NCBI GenBank assembly: GCA_024690865.1
Contig: JAILON010000098.1
Span: 1-52,763, forward strand
Source of the DNA: Treponema sp.
GTDB taxonomy: Bacteria > Spirochaetota > Spirochaetia > Treponematales > Treponemataceae
Length of the DNA stretch: 52,763 bases
Direction: 5' to 3'
Position 1 is the first letter of the stretch. Each line of letters opens with the position of its first letter. The notes beneath the pieces are model-generated. The model saw nothing but the letters and a program-made list of their open reading frames with translations. It was not told the origin of the DNA and ran no database searches. A program made the translations under genes and the position numbers. Of the stretch, positions 7,786 through 15,021 are shown piece after piece.

Positions 7786-8342
7786 GTCCGGCTCCAGAGG
7801 GCGCAGTATGCCTGCGTGCGGGCGGCAAAGGGAGCCGACTGCAGCAGTTCATGGACCTCAGCCTTTGTATACCAAGCAGCCTCTATCTCCTCCATTTCGG
7901 AATCGCTGGGGGTTATTTCGCCGCTGGCGGTCCCGACGATTACGACGTTCTTTTCATTTGAAAAGCCCACAGCCGAATAGCTTTCTTTCCAAACCTCGCG
8001 AATGTGGGTCAACGTCAATCCCGTTTCCTCCCGCAGCTCGCGGATGGAAGCCTGTGCGGCGTTTTCGTCTGGATCTATCAGCCCTGCTGGGAAGTTGTAC
8101 ACCCATTCTCCCGGGGCCATGCGGAATTCCCGGTTCAGAAGGATTCTTTCGCCACTTTCATCGTGCATTATCAGGACGACTGCATCGGGGTTCTTGCCAT
8201 GCAGGTCATCAAATCCCGTTATGCTGGGGTTGCGGCTTATGGCTTCGTATGTCTTGGAAGTTCCGCTTTTGGCCTCATATACGATGTCGTAGCGGGTGAT
8301 GTATTTTCCCTGGTGAACTTTCTTAATCTCCTTGAATTTCAT
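7782..8342 (-). CDS. NUDIX hydrolase (ADP-ribose pyrophosphatase-like)
   Basis: A 186-aa protein with a perfect Nudix box GLIDPDENAAQASIRELREETGL (split here: G-x5-E-x7-RE-L-x-EE-x-GL). The region before it (PDAVVLIMHDESGERILLNR) and the AGL lead-in are like ADP-ribose / nucleoside diphosphate sugar pyrophosphatases. The start at 8342 (MKFKEIKKVHQG) is preferred over an upstream ATG at 8393, which falls inside the hairpin cluster. The stop codon overlaps the permease stop tail to tail by 4 bp. Confidence 0.9.
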   Translation of the reverse strand: MKFKEIKKVHQGKYITRYDIVYEAKSGTSKTYEAISRNPSITGFDDLHGKNPDAVVLIMHDESGERILLNREFRMAPGEWVYNFPAGLIDPDENAAQASIRELREETGLTLTHIREVWKESYSAVGFSNEKNVVIVGTASGEITPSDSEMEEIEAAWYTKAEVHELLQSAPFAARTQAYCALWSRT

Positions 8343-8360
8343 TGTACCCGAACCTGCCCT

Positions 8361-8513
8361 TGCCTCTAGTTGATTCAATAGAGGCAGTTTCAAAAAGTCC
8401 AGACGGACTTTTGAAACTGAACAAAATTAACCTGCGAGGGACGCAACGGCGCAGAATGCGCCAGTGAGGCCCTCGTGAGCCAGTACAAAAGTAACCGACT
8501 TTTGTACTGGCTC
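8361..8513. repeat. Cluster of four inverted repeats
   Basis: Consecutive stems: TGCCTCTA / TAGAGGCA (8361-8386); CAGTTTCAAAAAGTCC / GGACTTTTGAAACTG (8385-8419); GGCGCA-gaa-TGCGCC (8448-8462) inside CGAGGG / CCCTCG (8435-8475); and a perfect 16-bp stem GAGCCAGTACAAAAGT with a 5-nt loop (8477-8513). The second stem shares its ends with an element at 49920-49969. The block separates the NUDIX gene and the pdxR-like gene; both are read leftwards, so it lies behind one and before the other. It may terminate transcription or be a small non-autonomous repeat element. Confidence 0.7.
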
Positions 8514-8618
8514 AGTATACCATCGAAATACTGCCAGCGCAAGTTTTTTCGCCGACGGATTAGATGCCGCCGATAATTCCGGCCCCTTCACGGCCTGCGC
8601 CCAGCCCCGTCGCACAGC

Positions 8619-10115
8619 TCAGATGCCGCCGATGGCTCCGTCCATCCGCCGCACAAGTTCCGCAACGGAATCGCGCCGTATACCCGAATAGTTCACGACG
8701 AAGCTGTCCCCTCCCGCGACATCCAGCCCGCCCGCGGACCCCACCCCGCCTCCTATGGAATTCCGTCCACCAGCAGGCTCCCATCCCCCCGCGGCCTCCC
8801 GTCCACTGCCGTAATAGAAGTCGGAAAGCAGCTGGATATGTATACCGGCGGCCCGCCAGCGTTCCTGAAGCTCGCGCGCATCTATCTCCTTCCTCATCGT
8901 CAGGAGGAAATGCAGCCCCGAGTTTTCCTCGTGGATTGTCCCGGCCTCCACCAGCCGTGAATTGTTGAACGCCGTAATCAGGTTGTTGCGGAGGCTGCGG
9001 TAGTAGTTCTTCATCTTGTTTATGTGCCGCTCGTAGCTGCCATCTTCGATAAAGCGGGCAAGCGTAAACTGCTCGAAGCTGGACACCTGGCAGGAATAAA
9101 AGCCCAGCTTTTCGCTGAAGGCTTTGATGAGTCCCTGCGGCAAAACCATGTAGCTTATCCTGAACGAAGGCGAGAGCGTTTTGGAAAATGTGTTCATGTA
9201 TATCACGCGACCTTCATTGTCTATACCCTGCAGGGTGGGAAGGGCCTTGCCCGTAAAGCGGAACTCGCTGTCATAGTCGTCTTCGATGATGTATCGGCCC
9301 GGGGCGCGGCAGGCCCACGACAGAATCTGCTTGCGGCGGGCAAAGCTCATCACGACACCGGTCGGGAAATGGTGCGACGGCGAAACGTGTGCCACGCTCG
9401 CACCGGAGGATTCCAAGGCGTCCACATCCATACCCTGGCCGTCTATCATCACGGGAACGCAGCTGGCCCCGTTGAGCCTGAATATCGCCTCGGCCTTGTG
9501 GTAGCCGGGATTTTCCACCGCGAACGCCCCTTCGCGCCCCAAGAACTGGACCAGCATGGAATACAGGGATTCCGTACCTGCCCCGATTATGATTTGTCCC
9601 TCCGAAATGTCCATCCCCCGGAATTCCTTCAGATGCCTGCACAGGGCCCGCCTCAGTTCCAGCGCACCAAAGACGTCCGTCCGCCGCAGGAGCCGGTCGC
9701 TGCCTGTGGCCAGCACCTGCCGCATGGTCTTGGACCAGAGCGAAAAGGGGAACTTTTCCGGAACTGCTGCATTGCTTGAGAAGTCCGCAAAGGAGCTTTC
9801 CTGCACGGTCGGAAGCTTCCCGTCCCGGGCATCGGTCCTGCCGGCCTTTTCTTCCCCGGACCTCAGGTGCCGGGCAATGTCGGAAACGAAAAAGCCCTTC
9901 TTCTCTATGGAAAAGAGAAAGCCTTCGTCAATGAGCTGCAGGTAGGCGTTCTGCACGGTGATGACGCTGACACCCAGGTGCAGGGCAAGCGCACGTTTGG
10001 AAGGAAGCTTCTCGTCCTCATGCAGGCTGCCGTCCAGAATCTGCTTTCTGAGCGACTCATAGATGAATTCCGTGAGCGTCAGGCTTCCGCGCTTTTCAAA
10101 GTCAATCGTAATCAT
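8619..10115 (-). CDS. MocR/PdxR-like regulator (GntR HTH + aminotransferase)
   Basis: A 498-aa fusion. Residues 10-78 are a GntR-type winged helix (LPSKRALALHLGVSVITVQN). Residues ~110-498 are a class-I aminotransferase-like domain that senses PLP, with the lysine K312 in NTFSKTLSPSFR and the YIIEDDYDSEFR segment. MocR/PdxR proteins control vitamin B6 genes, and this one is divergent from pdxY, which supports that role. Odd: residues ~437-470 are a Gly-rich insertion (AAGGWEPAGG ... AGGLDVAGGD) inside the C-terminal domain. A 13-bp piece of the 3' end (AGATGCCGCCGAT) is repeated just downstream at about 8561. Confidence 0.92.
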   Translation of the reverse strand: MITIDFEKRGSLTLTEFIYESLRKQILDGSLHEDEKLPSKRALALHLGVSVITVQNAYLQLIDEGFLFSIEKKGFFVSDIARHLRSGEEKAGRTDARDGKLPTVQESSFADFSSNAAVPEKFPFSLWSKTMRQVLATGSDRLLRRTDVFGALELRRALCRHLKEFRGMDISEGQIIIGAGTESLYSMLVQFLGREGAFAVENPGYHKAEAIFRLNGASCVPVMIDGQGMDVDALESSGASVAHVSPSHHFPTGVVMSFARRKQILSWACRAPGRYIIEDDYDSEFRFTGKALPTLQGIDNEGRVIYMNTFSKTLSPSFRISYMVLPQGLIKAFSEKLGFYSCQVSSFEQFTLARFIEDGSYERHINKMKNYYRSLRNNLITAFNNSRLVEAGTIHEENSGLHFLLTMRKEIDARELQERWRAAGIHIQLLSDFYYGSGREAAGGWEPAGGRNSIGGGVGSAGGLDVAGGDSFVVNYSGIRRDSVAELVRRMDGAIGGI

Positions 10116-10344
10116 AGGCGCCCCGCCCTCCTTTCCGCCACATCCTACCTGTCCCTCCTTTCCGCCGCGCTTTTTTACAGCTCCATCTGATTATATAAAA
10201 CTTATCCAATTTTGAATATATCAATAATACCAGATTGCCGCTATATTTCACGTGAGGAGCCTGCGAAAGGGTGCGACATCATGGCAACCGCGGCGGCTCA
10301 AATACCGGACGGTACGGCTGCCGTCCACCAAGCGAGGCTTACTT
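10116..10344. promoter_or_regulatory. Divergent promoter region of pdxR-like and pdxY genes
   Basis: An AT-rich core (about 10186-10250) lies between the divergent genes. On the minus strand TATAAT (10190-10195) is a good -10 for the regulator, with only a weak -35. For pdxY no clear promoter is seen. PdxR-type regulators usually bind repeats in such a divergent region, but I could not identify a convincing direct repeat. Confidence 0.4.
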
Positions 10345-11175
10345 ATGGACAAAAGACTTCTTACGATACAGGACGTTTCCTGCGTGGGGCAGTGCTCCCT
10401 TACCGTGGCGCTTCCCGTCATCTCCGCGTGCGGCATTGAAACCGCGATACTGCCAAGTTCCGTACTGTCAAACCACACCGGGGGCTTTTCCGGTTGGACC
10501 TTCCACGACCTGACGGACGACATGCCCGGCATCCTTGACCGCTGGCTCACGGAAAAAATCTCATTCGATGCATTCTACACCGGCTACGTCTCCAAGGCCC
10601 AGATTCCCCACATCCTTGACATAATGGAAAAGACCGCCCGGCCCGGCGCACTCCGCATAGTCGATCCCGTCATGGCGGACAACGGCAAGCTGTACGCGGG
10701 ATTCGGAGACGACTTCCCCCAGGAGATGAAGAAGCTGTGCAAGGGAGCCGACGTCATCATGCCGAACCTGACGGAAGCGGCTTTCCTGTTGGGCCAGCCC
10801 TACGTCGCGGAAGGCTATGACAAGGATTTCATCGAAAAGATGAGCCGCGACCTGTATGCCCTGGGTGCGAAGAACGTCATCGTCACCGGAGTCAGCTTCG
10901 ACCCCAAGAAGCTGGGCGTCGCAGTTTACGACGGCTCCACGGTGGAATACTACTTTGCCGAAAAGCAGGCGGTCAGCGCCCACGGAACCGGCGACCTCTA
11001 CGCTTCCGTCGTGGCAGGAGCGATGCTGCGCGGGAAGAGCCTGCTGGAAGCCGCCAGCCTGGGCGCGGATGTCGTGGTCGAAGCAATCAAGAAGACCGCG
11101 GGCGACAAGGACCACTGGTACGGCGTAAAGTTCGAAAAGGCCCTCCCCTACCTTATCAAGCGCCTGGGCGACTAA
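10345..11175 (+). CDS. pdxY: Pyridoxal/pyridoxamine kinase
   Basis: A 276-aa ribokinase-fold kinase that phosphorylates pyridoxal or pyridoxamine for PLP salvage. Landmarks are LTIQDVSCVGQCSLTVALPV, LSNHTGGFSGWTF, VDPVMADNGKLY, MPNLTEAAFLLG and the catalytic HGTGDLYAS with the Asp base. The frame is open 31 codons further upstream, but the ATG at 10345 matches the family N-terminus and has GCGAGG before it. It is divergent from the PdxR-like regulator. Confidence 0.93.
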   Translation: MDKRLLTIQDVSCVGQCSLTVALPVISACGIETAILPSSVLSNHTGGFSGWTFHDLTDDMPGILDRWLTEKISFDAFYTGYVSKAQIPHILDIMEKTARPGALRIVDPVMADNGKLYAGFGDDFPQEMKKLCKGADVIMPNLTEAAFLLGQPYVAEGYDKDFIEKMSRDLYALGAKNVIVTGVSFDPKKLGVAVYDGSTVEYYFAEKQAVSAHGTGDLYASVVAGAMLRGKSLLEAASLGADVVVEAIKKTAGDKDHWYGVKFEKALPYLIKRLGD

Positions 11176-11282
11176 TCCCGACGATCTGGCCTGGCCCGCA
11201 ACAAGGCCGGCCCCCCAGCCCAACTAGCCCGCCGACCAAGGCCGGCCAGACAACCTGACCCAACAAGGCCAGTACCCCGCCC

Positions 11283-11381
11283 CGCACGGCTTTCCTTGAC
11301 GGCTCCCGCCTCCACCTGTACGTGGAAACGCAGATTGCCTTTGAGGAGTTCAATCTCTTCTCGCTCACGGAGGACCGCTGA
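11283..11381 (+). pseudogene. Unidentified coding fragment
   Basis: The frame reads RTAFLDGSRLHLYVETQIAF then EEFNLFSLTEDR and a stop at 11379-11381. It has coding-like composition but no start and no recognised family. Just upstream (11176-11282) the sequence is a GC-rich spacer with repeats of CAAGGCCGG. It directly precedes the VapC remnant and may be debris of a gene once at this site. Confidence 0.35.
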
Positions 11382-11566
11382 CGAATGAAGATTTGTTCAT
11401 TGCTGCAGAACAATATGCGCGGCTAAAGCAAGCGGGAAACATGATAGAGGATGATGACATTTTGATTGGTTCACTGGCAATCGGCAACGATGCGGTTCTC
11501 GTAACGAACAACACGAAGCATTTGTCACGATTGCAGGGAATCCAGCTTGAGGACTGGACAGTGTAA
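11378..11566 (+). pseudogene. C-terminal remnant of a PIN-domain (VapC) toxin
   Basis: The frame reads LTNEDLFIAAEQYARLKQAG, then NMIEDDDILIGSLAIGNDAV, LVTNNTKHLSRLQGIQLEDW and TV, then TAA. DDDILIG and VLVTNNTKHLSR are the third and fourth acidic-site regions of VapC PIN domains. The first half with the DTN motif is missing and there is no start codon. It marks a fifth, decayed toxin at the left edge of the array. Confidence 0.7.
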
Positions 11567-11710
11567 TCAGCCCTCGTTGATAAGGCTCTTGCACAGACCA
11601 CCCTGCAGGACGAGATAGCCCGCACGGACGCGGAAATCAACGCCCGCGTCTACACGCTCTACGGCCTAACCGCCGACGAGATACGGACGGTAGAAAATTC
11701 CGGCAAGTAG
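11567..11710 (+). pseudogene. 3' tail of a restriction-modification methylase (copy A)
   Basis: In the same frame as the preceding remnant, the sequence reads SALVDKALAQTTLQDEIART, DAEINARVYTLYGLTADEIR, TVENSGK and stop. The D-x-EIN-x-x-VY-x-LYGLT-x-EI-x-x-VE ending is the usual C-terminus of Eco57I/TaqI-like methylase-endonuclease proteins. Only this tail is present. Its last codons overlap the promoter of the first toxin-antitoxin pair. Confidence 0.6.
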
Positions 11711-11719
11711 TGGTACAAT
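11691..11719 (+). promoter_or_regulatory. Promoter of TA module 1
   Basis: TAGAAA (11691-11696), 17-nt spacer, TACAAT (11714-11719), then ATGGAGGTAAAAAG before ATG at 11741. It corresponds in position to the TAGCCA-17-TATAAT promoters of the other modules. Confidence 0.55.
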
Positions 11720-11740
11720 AGAAGAAATGGAGGTAAAAAG

Positions 11741-11995
11741 ATGAGTGATGTGGCTTACGCTGCTTTTGCGACAACGGTGAAGAATGGCATTGACGGATTG
11801 AATTATGAGCAGCAGTTTGGAATACTGCAAATTGTAATAAGCGCGATGAACAGGAAAAAAGTTAGAAATCCGTTGATGTCAAGGGAAGAGTCCTTGCGCC
11901 TTTTTGACAAGTTCACAGGCAGCATGAAGGTTCCTCAGGATTTTGACGCGAAAAAGGAATACCTCGAATACCTTGATGAGAGGTATGGCTTATGA
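11741..11995 (+). CDS. Antitoxin of TA module 1 (VapB-like)
   Basis: An 84-aa protein (MSDVAYAAFATTVKNGIDGL...) ending DFDAKKEYLEYLDERYGL. It is placed exactly where a VapB antitoxin belongs: right after the shared promoter and GGAGG, and overlapping the PIN toxin by ATGA (11992-11995). The C-terminal pattern (acidic, DFDA, ending in a Tyr-Gly) matches the antitoxin of module 2, so the two are related. No DNA-binding motif is obvious. The role is inferred from context and size. Confidence 0.75.
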   Translation: MSDVAYAAFATTVKNGIDGLNYEQQFGILQIVISAMNRKKVRNPLMSREESLRLFDKFTGSMKVPQDFDAKKEYLEYLDERYGL

Positions 11996-12420
11996 ATCGT
12001 TTCTTCGTGGATACGAACGTCCTCCTTGACTGGCTCATTCCGACAAATGCCTTTCATACAGATGCAAGTGAATTTGTACGAGCTTGTTTTATGGGCAGGT
12101 TTGAAGGATTTGTTTCTTCCCATTCACTAACAGACGTATTTTACATATCCCGAAAGTATTTTTCGGTAGAGGATAGGCGACAGTTTCTTCTTTTGATCAT
12201 TTCAAATTTCTCGGTTATTACTGAAGATTCTGACGATTTTCGTGTCGTTCTGAATTCTGAAGGATTCTTTGATCTTGAGGATGGACTTCAGATGAATTGT
12301 GCAGAAAAAGAGGATATTGATTTTATCGTTACTGAAGATGTGAAAGGCTTTAGGTCGTCCTCTGTTCAGGCAATAAGTATTGCTGATGCACTCAAAAAGA
12401 TTTCTGAGCATGATATTTAA
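11992..12420 (+). CDS. PIN-domain toxin of TA module 1 (VapC-like)
   Basis: A 142-aa PIN-domain ribonuclease. It starts MNRFFVDTNVLLDWLIPTNA with the first acidic site in VDTN, has SSHSLTDVFYISRK, the acidic cluster FFDLEDGLQMNCAE, and FIVTEDVKGF. It is closely related to the toxin of module 2. VapC proteins cut tRNA or rRNA and are neutralised by the upstream antitoxin. Translation is coupled by the 4-bp ATGA overlap. The gene is AT-richer than the chromosome around the island. Confidence 0.88.
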   Translation: MNRFFVDTNVLLDWLIPTNAFHTDASEFVRACFMGRFEGFVSSHSLTDVFYISRKYFSVEDRRQFLLLIISNFSVITEDSDDFRVVLNSEGFFDLEDGLQMNCAEKEDIDFIVTEDVKGFRSSSVQAISIADALKKISEHDI

Positions 12421-12423
12421 CGT

Positions 12424-12636
12424 CTTGTATGGTTTAACCGATACGCTTTGCCTCATTCCGGAGTCAGGCTTTCCCTCAAGGACGAAGACGAATGGGAGGA
12501 ATACTTTAACAGCTACAAGTCTGACTTGACCGCCCTGCAGGACGAGATAGCCCGCACGGACGCGGAAATCAACTCCGCAGTCTACGCTCTCTACGGCCTG
12601 ACTTTGGAAGAAATTGGTACTGTGGAGGAGAAGTAA
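12424..12636 (+). pseudogene. 3' tail of a restriction-modification methylase (copy B)
   Basis: The frame reads LVWFNRYALPHSGVRLSLKD, EDEWEEYFNSYKSDLTALQD, EIARTDAEINSAVYALYGLT, LEEIGTVEEK and stop. This is the longest copy of the Eco57I/TaqI-like C-terminus in the island (71 codons), including the W-x-x-YFN-x-x-K segment. No start codon, ribosome site or N-terminal methylase domain is present. DNA at 12534-12574 matches copy A (about 11600-11645) nearly exactly. Confidence 0.65.
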
Positions 12637-12746
12637 CTGCGAGTTTTTCGCAAGAAAAACTCGTTACGCAAGCGTAGCTTGCGTGTAGAGGAAAAAGTAG
12701 CCACACCCGGCGATGTATGGTATAATAAGGATATGGAGGTAATGAG
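12580..12746 (+). repeat. Array spacer copy B: R-M tail, two hairpins, promoter, leader
   Basis: Nearly identical to 14195-14360. In order: the last codons of the methylase tail; CGAGTTTTTC-gcaa-GAAAAACTCG (12640-12663); ACGCAAGC-gta-GCTTGCGT (12666-12684); promoter TAGCCA (12698-12703), 17 nt, TATAAT (12721-12726); and the leader GGATATGGAGGTAATGAG ending at the ATG of module 2. The two hairpins probably end transcription from module 1. Confidence 0.85.
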
Positions 12747-13010
12747 ATGAGTACGACACTTATGAACATTGAAAGCCAGATTTCTTTGATTTCTCTGGCT
12801 GAGCAAATAAGCCTTATGGCATATCTCGCCAATGCGATTAAACTCAACTCGGAGGCTATCACTGGGGAAAAAGCAATAATCGAGGATAACGAGATTTCAC
12901 ACAGGCTTTCTCTTCTGTCCGGGCTTCAAAAGTACCGAGGCAGACTCGGAGATGATTTTGATGCGGAAAATGAACTCGCGGAAGCAAGGAGCCTGAAATA
13001 CGGAAAATGA
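12747..13010 (+). CDS. Antitoxin of TA module 2 (VapB-like)
   Basis: An 87-aa protein (MSTTLMNIESQISLISLAEQ...) ending DDFDAENELAEARSLKYGK, a tail resembling the antitoxin of module 1. It follows the shared promoter and the GGAGGTAATGAG leader and overlaps its toxin by ATGA (13007-13010). Alternating Leu/Ile in the first 35 residues suggests a helical dimerisation part. The function is inferred from its toxin partner. Confidence 0.75.
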   Translation: MSTTLMNIESQISLISLAEQISLMAYLANAIKLNSEAITGEKAIIEDNEISHRLSLLSGLQKYRGRLGDDFDAENELAEARSLKYGK

Positions 13011-13420
13011 CTGTACTGATAGACACAAACATTTTGCTTGATTTTATTCAGCATCGGGAACATTTCTCTTCTTCGGAACAAATCCTTACGCTCTATGCGG
13101 AAAGGAAACTAAATGGTTTCATGGCGGCTCATTCTGTCCCGAATATATTTTATATCTTAAGGAAAGGCTTTTCCGATGATGAACGGCGTAGCATTTTGCT
13201 TTCTCTTATAGAACTTGTTCCTGTTGTGAATGTTGACCAGATGAAAATCGAATCTGCATTGCGGCAAAAGTCATTTGCGGATTTTGAGGATTGTTTACAG
13301 TCAAAATGTGCTGAAAAAATCGGAGCCGACTATACAATCACTAGAAATATAAGTGATTATTCAGATTCGAATGTTCAACCGATTTTTCCTGATGACTTTT
13401 TAAAAGAAGTTATTGGATAG
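13007..13420 (+). CDS. PIN-domain toxin of TA module 2 (VapC-like)
   Basis: A 137-aa PIN protein starting MTVLIDTNILLDFIQHREHF, with AAHSVPNIFYILRK, the acidic region FADFEDCLQSKCAE, and DYTITRN. It is a paralogue of the module 1 toxin (same order of motifs, similar length) but well diverged, so the two modules are not a recent duplication. Predicted ribonuclease. Confidence 0.88.
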   Translation: MTVLIDTNILLDFIQHREHFSSSEQILTLYAERKLNGFMAAHSVPNIFYILRKGFSDDERRSILLSLIELVPVVNVDQMKIESALRQKSFADFEDCLQSKCAEKIGADYTITRNISDYSDSNVQPIFPDDFLKEVIG

Positions 13421-13454
13421 AAAATACCTGCAAAAAGTAAAGTGTCGCACTGAT

Positions 13455-13486
13455 GTATGGTATAATGAGGATATGGAGGTAATGAG
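13455..13486 (+). promoter_or_regulatory. Promoter/leader of TA module 3
   Basis: GATGTATGG-TATAAT (13461-13466) and the GGATATGGAGGTAATGAG leader are the same as in the other spacers, but the methylase tail, the hairpins and TAGCCA are missing. The sequence at the -35 position is not recognisable. This spacer copy is the shortest. Confidence 0.6.
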
Positions 13487-13753
13487 ATGACAGCAGTAAA
13501 AGCATATTATGATGGCAAAATATTTATACCGATGCAGACATACGCATTCAAACCTCATCAACAGGTCTTGATTGTTATTGATGAGAACGACAAAAAAGGG
13601 GAACGTTCTTATTCTCATTCACTTGCGTCATTCCGCAGCCGATATGCGGATTTTCTGTCAAACCCAGCTGAAAATGAAGGTCTGGATTCCGTCTTTGACG
13701 GGGTCAGGGATACAGCGGAACAGCTCCGCGGTACGGAGGATGATGAATGGTAA
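13487..13753 (+). CDS. Antitoxin of TA module 3
   Basis: An 88-aa protein starting MTAVKAYYDGKIFIPMQTYA. The YDGK-IF-P start resembles small beta-strand antitoxins of the AF2212/DUF104 kind, with an acidic C-terminal tail (DGVRDTAEQLRGTEDDEW) that would wrap the toxin. It is unrelated to the antitoxins of modules 1 and 2. Overlaps the toxin by 7 bp. Confidence 0.75.
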   Translation: MTAVKAYYDGKIFIPMQTYAFKPHQQVLIVIDENDKKGERSYSHSLASFRSRYADFLSNPAENEGLDSVFDGVRDTAEQLRGTEDDEW

Positions 13754-14181
13754 GTGACATTCATTATTTACTTGACACGAATATAGTCTCCGAGGGATCG
13801 AAAATAGCCCCAAATCAAAAGATTGCGGATAAGCTTGATGCATTTGCTGGATATTGCGCAGTATCCACAATATCATGGTATGAAATACAAAAGGGAATAA
13901 AGCGCCTTCCTTCTGGAAAGAAGAAAGATTTCTTACTGGCTTACGCAGAAGAACAAATCTCGAATGTATTTGATTTCATTCCGTATACGAAAGAATGCGC
14001 GGACATGCAATCAGAGATATTTTCAAGGCTTGAATCTGTCGGAAAGGCGGTTCCTTATCAAGATGCGCAAATTGCAGCAACAGCGCTTGCTTTCAATTTG
14101 ACATTAGTGACTCGGAACACAAAAGACTTTGAGTCCATTGCCTCTTGCTTTCCGCTCAAAATTGAAAATTGGTTTGAATAA
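13747..14181 (+). CDS. PIN-domain toxin of TA module 3 (FitB/VapC type)
   Basis: A 144-aa PIN protein: HYLLDTNIVSEGSKIAPNQK, VSTISWYEIQKGIKRLPSGK, the acidic PYQDAQIAATALAFNLTLVT and TRNTKDF. This is the classic VapC/FitB layout (DTN, E in helix, D-x-x-IA, TxN-x-x-DF), closer to mainstream VapC than the toxins of modules 1 and 2. Predicted RNA-cutting toxin. Confidence 0.92.
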   Translation: MVSDIHYLLDTNIVSEGSKIAPNQKIADKLDAFAGYCAVSTISWYEIQKGIKRLPSGKKKDFLLAYAEEQISNVFDFIPYTKECADMQSEIFSRLESVGKAVPYQDAQIAATALAFNLTLVTRNTKDFESIASCFPLKIENWFE

Positions 14182-14194
14182 GCAACGGTCGTAG

Positions 14195-14360
14195 GTCTAC
14201 ACGCTCTCCGGCCTGACTTTGGAAGAAATTGGTACTGTAGAGGAGAAGTAACTGCGAGTTTTTCGCAAGAAAAACTCGTTACGCAAGCGCAGCTTGCGTG
14301 TAGAGAAAAAGTAGCCACGGGCAGGGATATGTTGTATAATGAGGATATGGAGGTAATGAG
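14195..14360 (+). repeat. Array spacer copy D: R-M tail, two hairpins, promoter, leader
   Basis: Near-identical to 12580-12746. It starts with the methylase tail VYTLSGLTLEEIGTVEEK and stop (14195-14251). The two hairpins are at 14255-14278 and 14281-14299. The promoter is TAGCCA (14312-14317), 17 nt, TATAAT (14335-14340), and the GGAGGTAATGAG leader runs to the ATG of module 4. The tail begins 13 bp after the module 3 toxin stop. Confidence 0.85.
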
Positions 14361-14573
14361 ATGAGCTATGTGGTTATGGAAAAAGCATACAATACGCTGA
14401 CGGAGGAGCAGCAGCTGATAGTATACAACCTTACTGTCGCACTAATGAATATGAATGAAAAGGCGGAGAAAAAGGTTCCTCCCAAGCGTACATTCGGGAA
14501 GTTTGCAGGCCGGGCCAAGGCCGTTTTTTCCCCTGACTGGGAAATGAGCGAGGAGGAGCTTTTCGGGCTATGA
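14361..14573 (+). CDS. Antitoxin of TA module 4 (DUF2281/Phd-like)
   Basis: A 70-aa protein starting MSYVVMEKAYNTLTEEQQLI with the later segment RTFGKFAGRAKAVFSPDWEM and an acidic end SEEELFGL. The pattern 'L-x-E-Q-x-x-V-x-x-L ... R-x-F-G-x-x-x-G ... D' is typical of DUF2281 antitoxins paired with PIN toxins. It overlaps the toxin by ATGA (14570-14573). Confidence 0.82.
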   Translation: MSYVVMEKAYNTLTEEQQLIVYNLTVALMNMNEKAEKKVPPKRTFGKFAGRAKAVFSPDWEMSEEELFGL

Positions 14574-14971
14574 AATATCTCATCGATACGCACATCCTCA
14601 TCTGGCTGGCAATAGAACCGGAAAAGATTCCGAGGACTATTTTTTCGATAATCGAGAACCAGATGAATGAGATATATGTTTCCACGGTCAGTCTATGGGA
14701 AATAGCCATAAAGCAATCTATAAAAAAACTTGATTTGCAAGGGTTGGAAATTTCTGATTTGGTTCAGATTTGCAATGAGCAAGACATAGGCATAATGGAA
14801 CTGCCTGTTTCCGCCACAAAACAGTATCGTCTTCTACCTCTAAAAACGAATCACCGGGATCCGTTTGATAGAGCTTTGATTTCGATTTGCATTTCCAAAG
14901 GTTTTATTCTGCTTTCACATGACACAAGAATAAAGCAATATGAAGCCGACGGGTTGATATGTCTTTCTTAA
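14570..14971 (+). CDS. PIN-domain toxin of TA module 4 (Sll0205-like)
   Basis: A 133-aa PIN protein starting MKYLIDTHILIWLAIEPEKI, with VSTVSLWEIAIKQSIKKLDL, the HRDPFDRALISICISKGFIL block and LLSHDTRIKQY. This is the DTH-x-LIW subfamily (often paired with DUF2281). The stop codon lies in the last remnant of the methylase tail: after TTCTTAA the sequence ATACGGACGGTAGAAGGAAAG TAG still encodes IRTVEGK. Confidence 0.92.
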   Translation: MKYLIDTHILIWLAIEPEKIPRTIFSIIENQMNEIYVSTVSLWEIAIKQSIKKLDLQGLEISDLVQICNEQDIGIMELPVSATKQYRLLPLKTNHRDPFDRALISICISKGFILLSHDTRIKQYEADGLICLS

Positions 14972-14992
14972 ATACGGACGGTAGAAGGAAAG

Positions 14993-15021
14993 TAGCCACG
15001 GACAGGGATATGTGGTATAAT
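14993..15021 (+). promoter_or_regulatory. Promoter of the binding-protein gene (array copy E)
   Basis: TAGCCA (14993-14998), 17-nt spacer, TATAAT (15016-15021) with a TG extension before the -10. It overlaps the last codons of the methylase tail, exactly as in the spacers of the array, but leads into a normal chromosomal gene. It is therefore probably the original copy from which the cassette promoters derive. Confidence 0.7.

Noticed and set aside
8427..8615. A 62-aa frame on the minus strand after the pdxR-like gene
   Set aside because: It runs through the inverted repeats and has no ribosome site or recognisable protein pattern.
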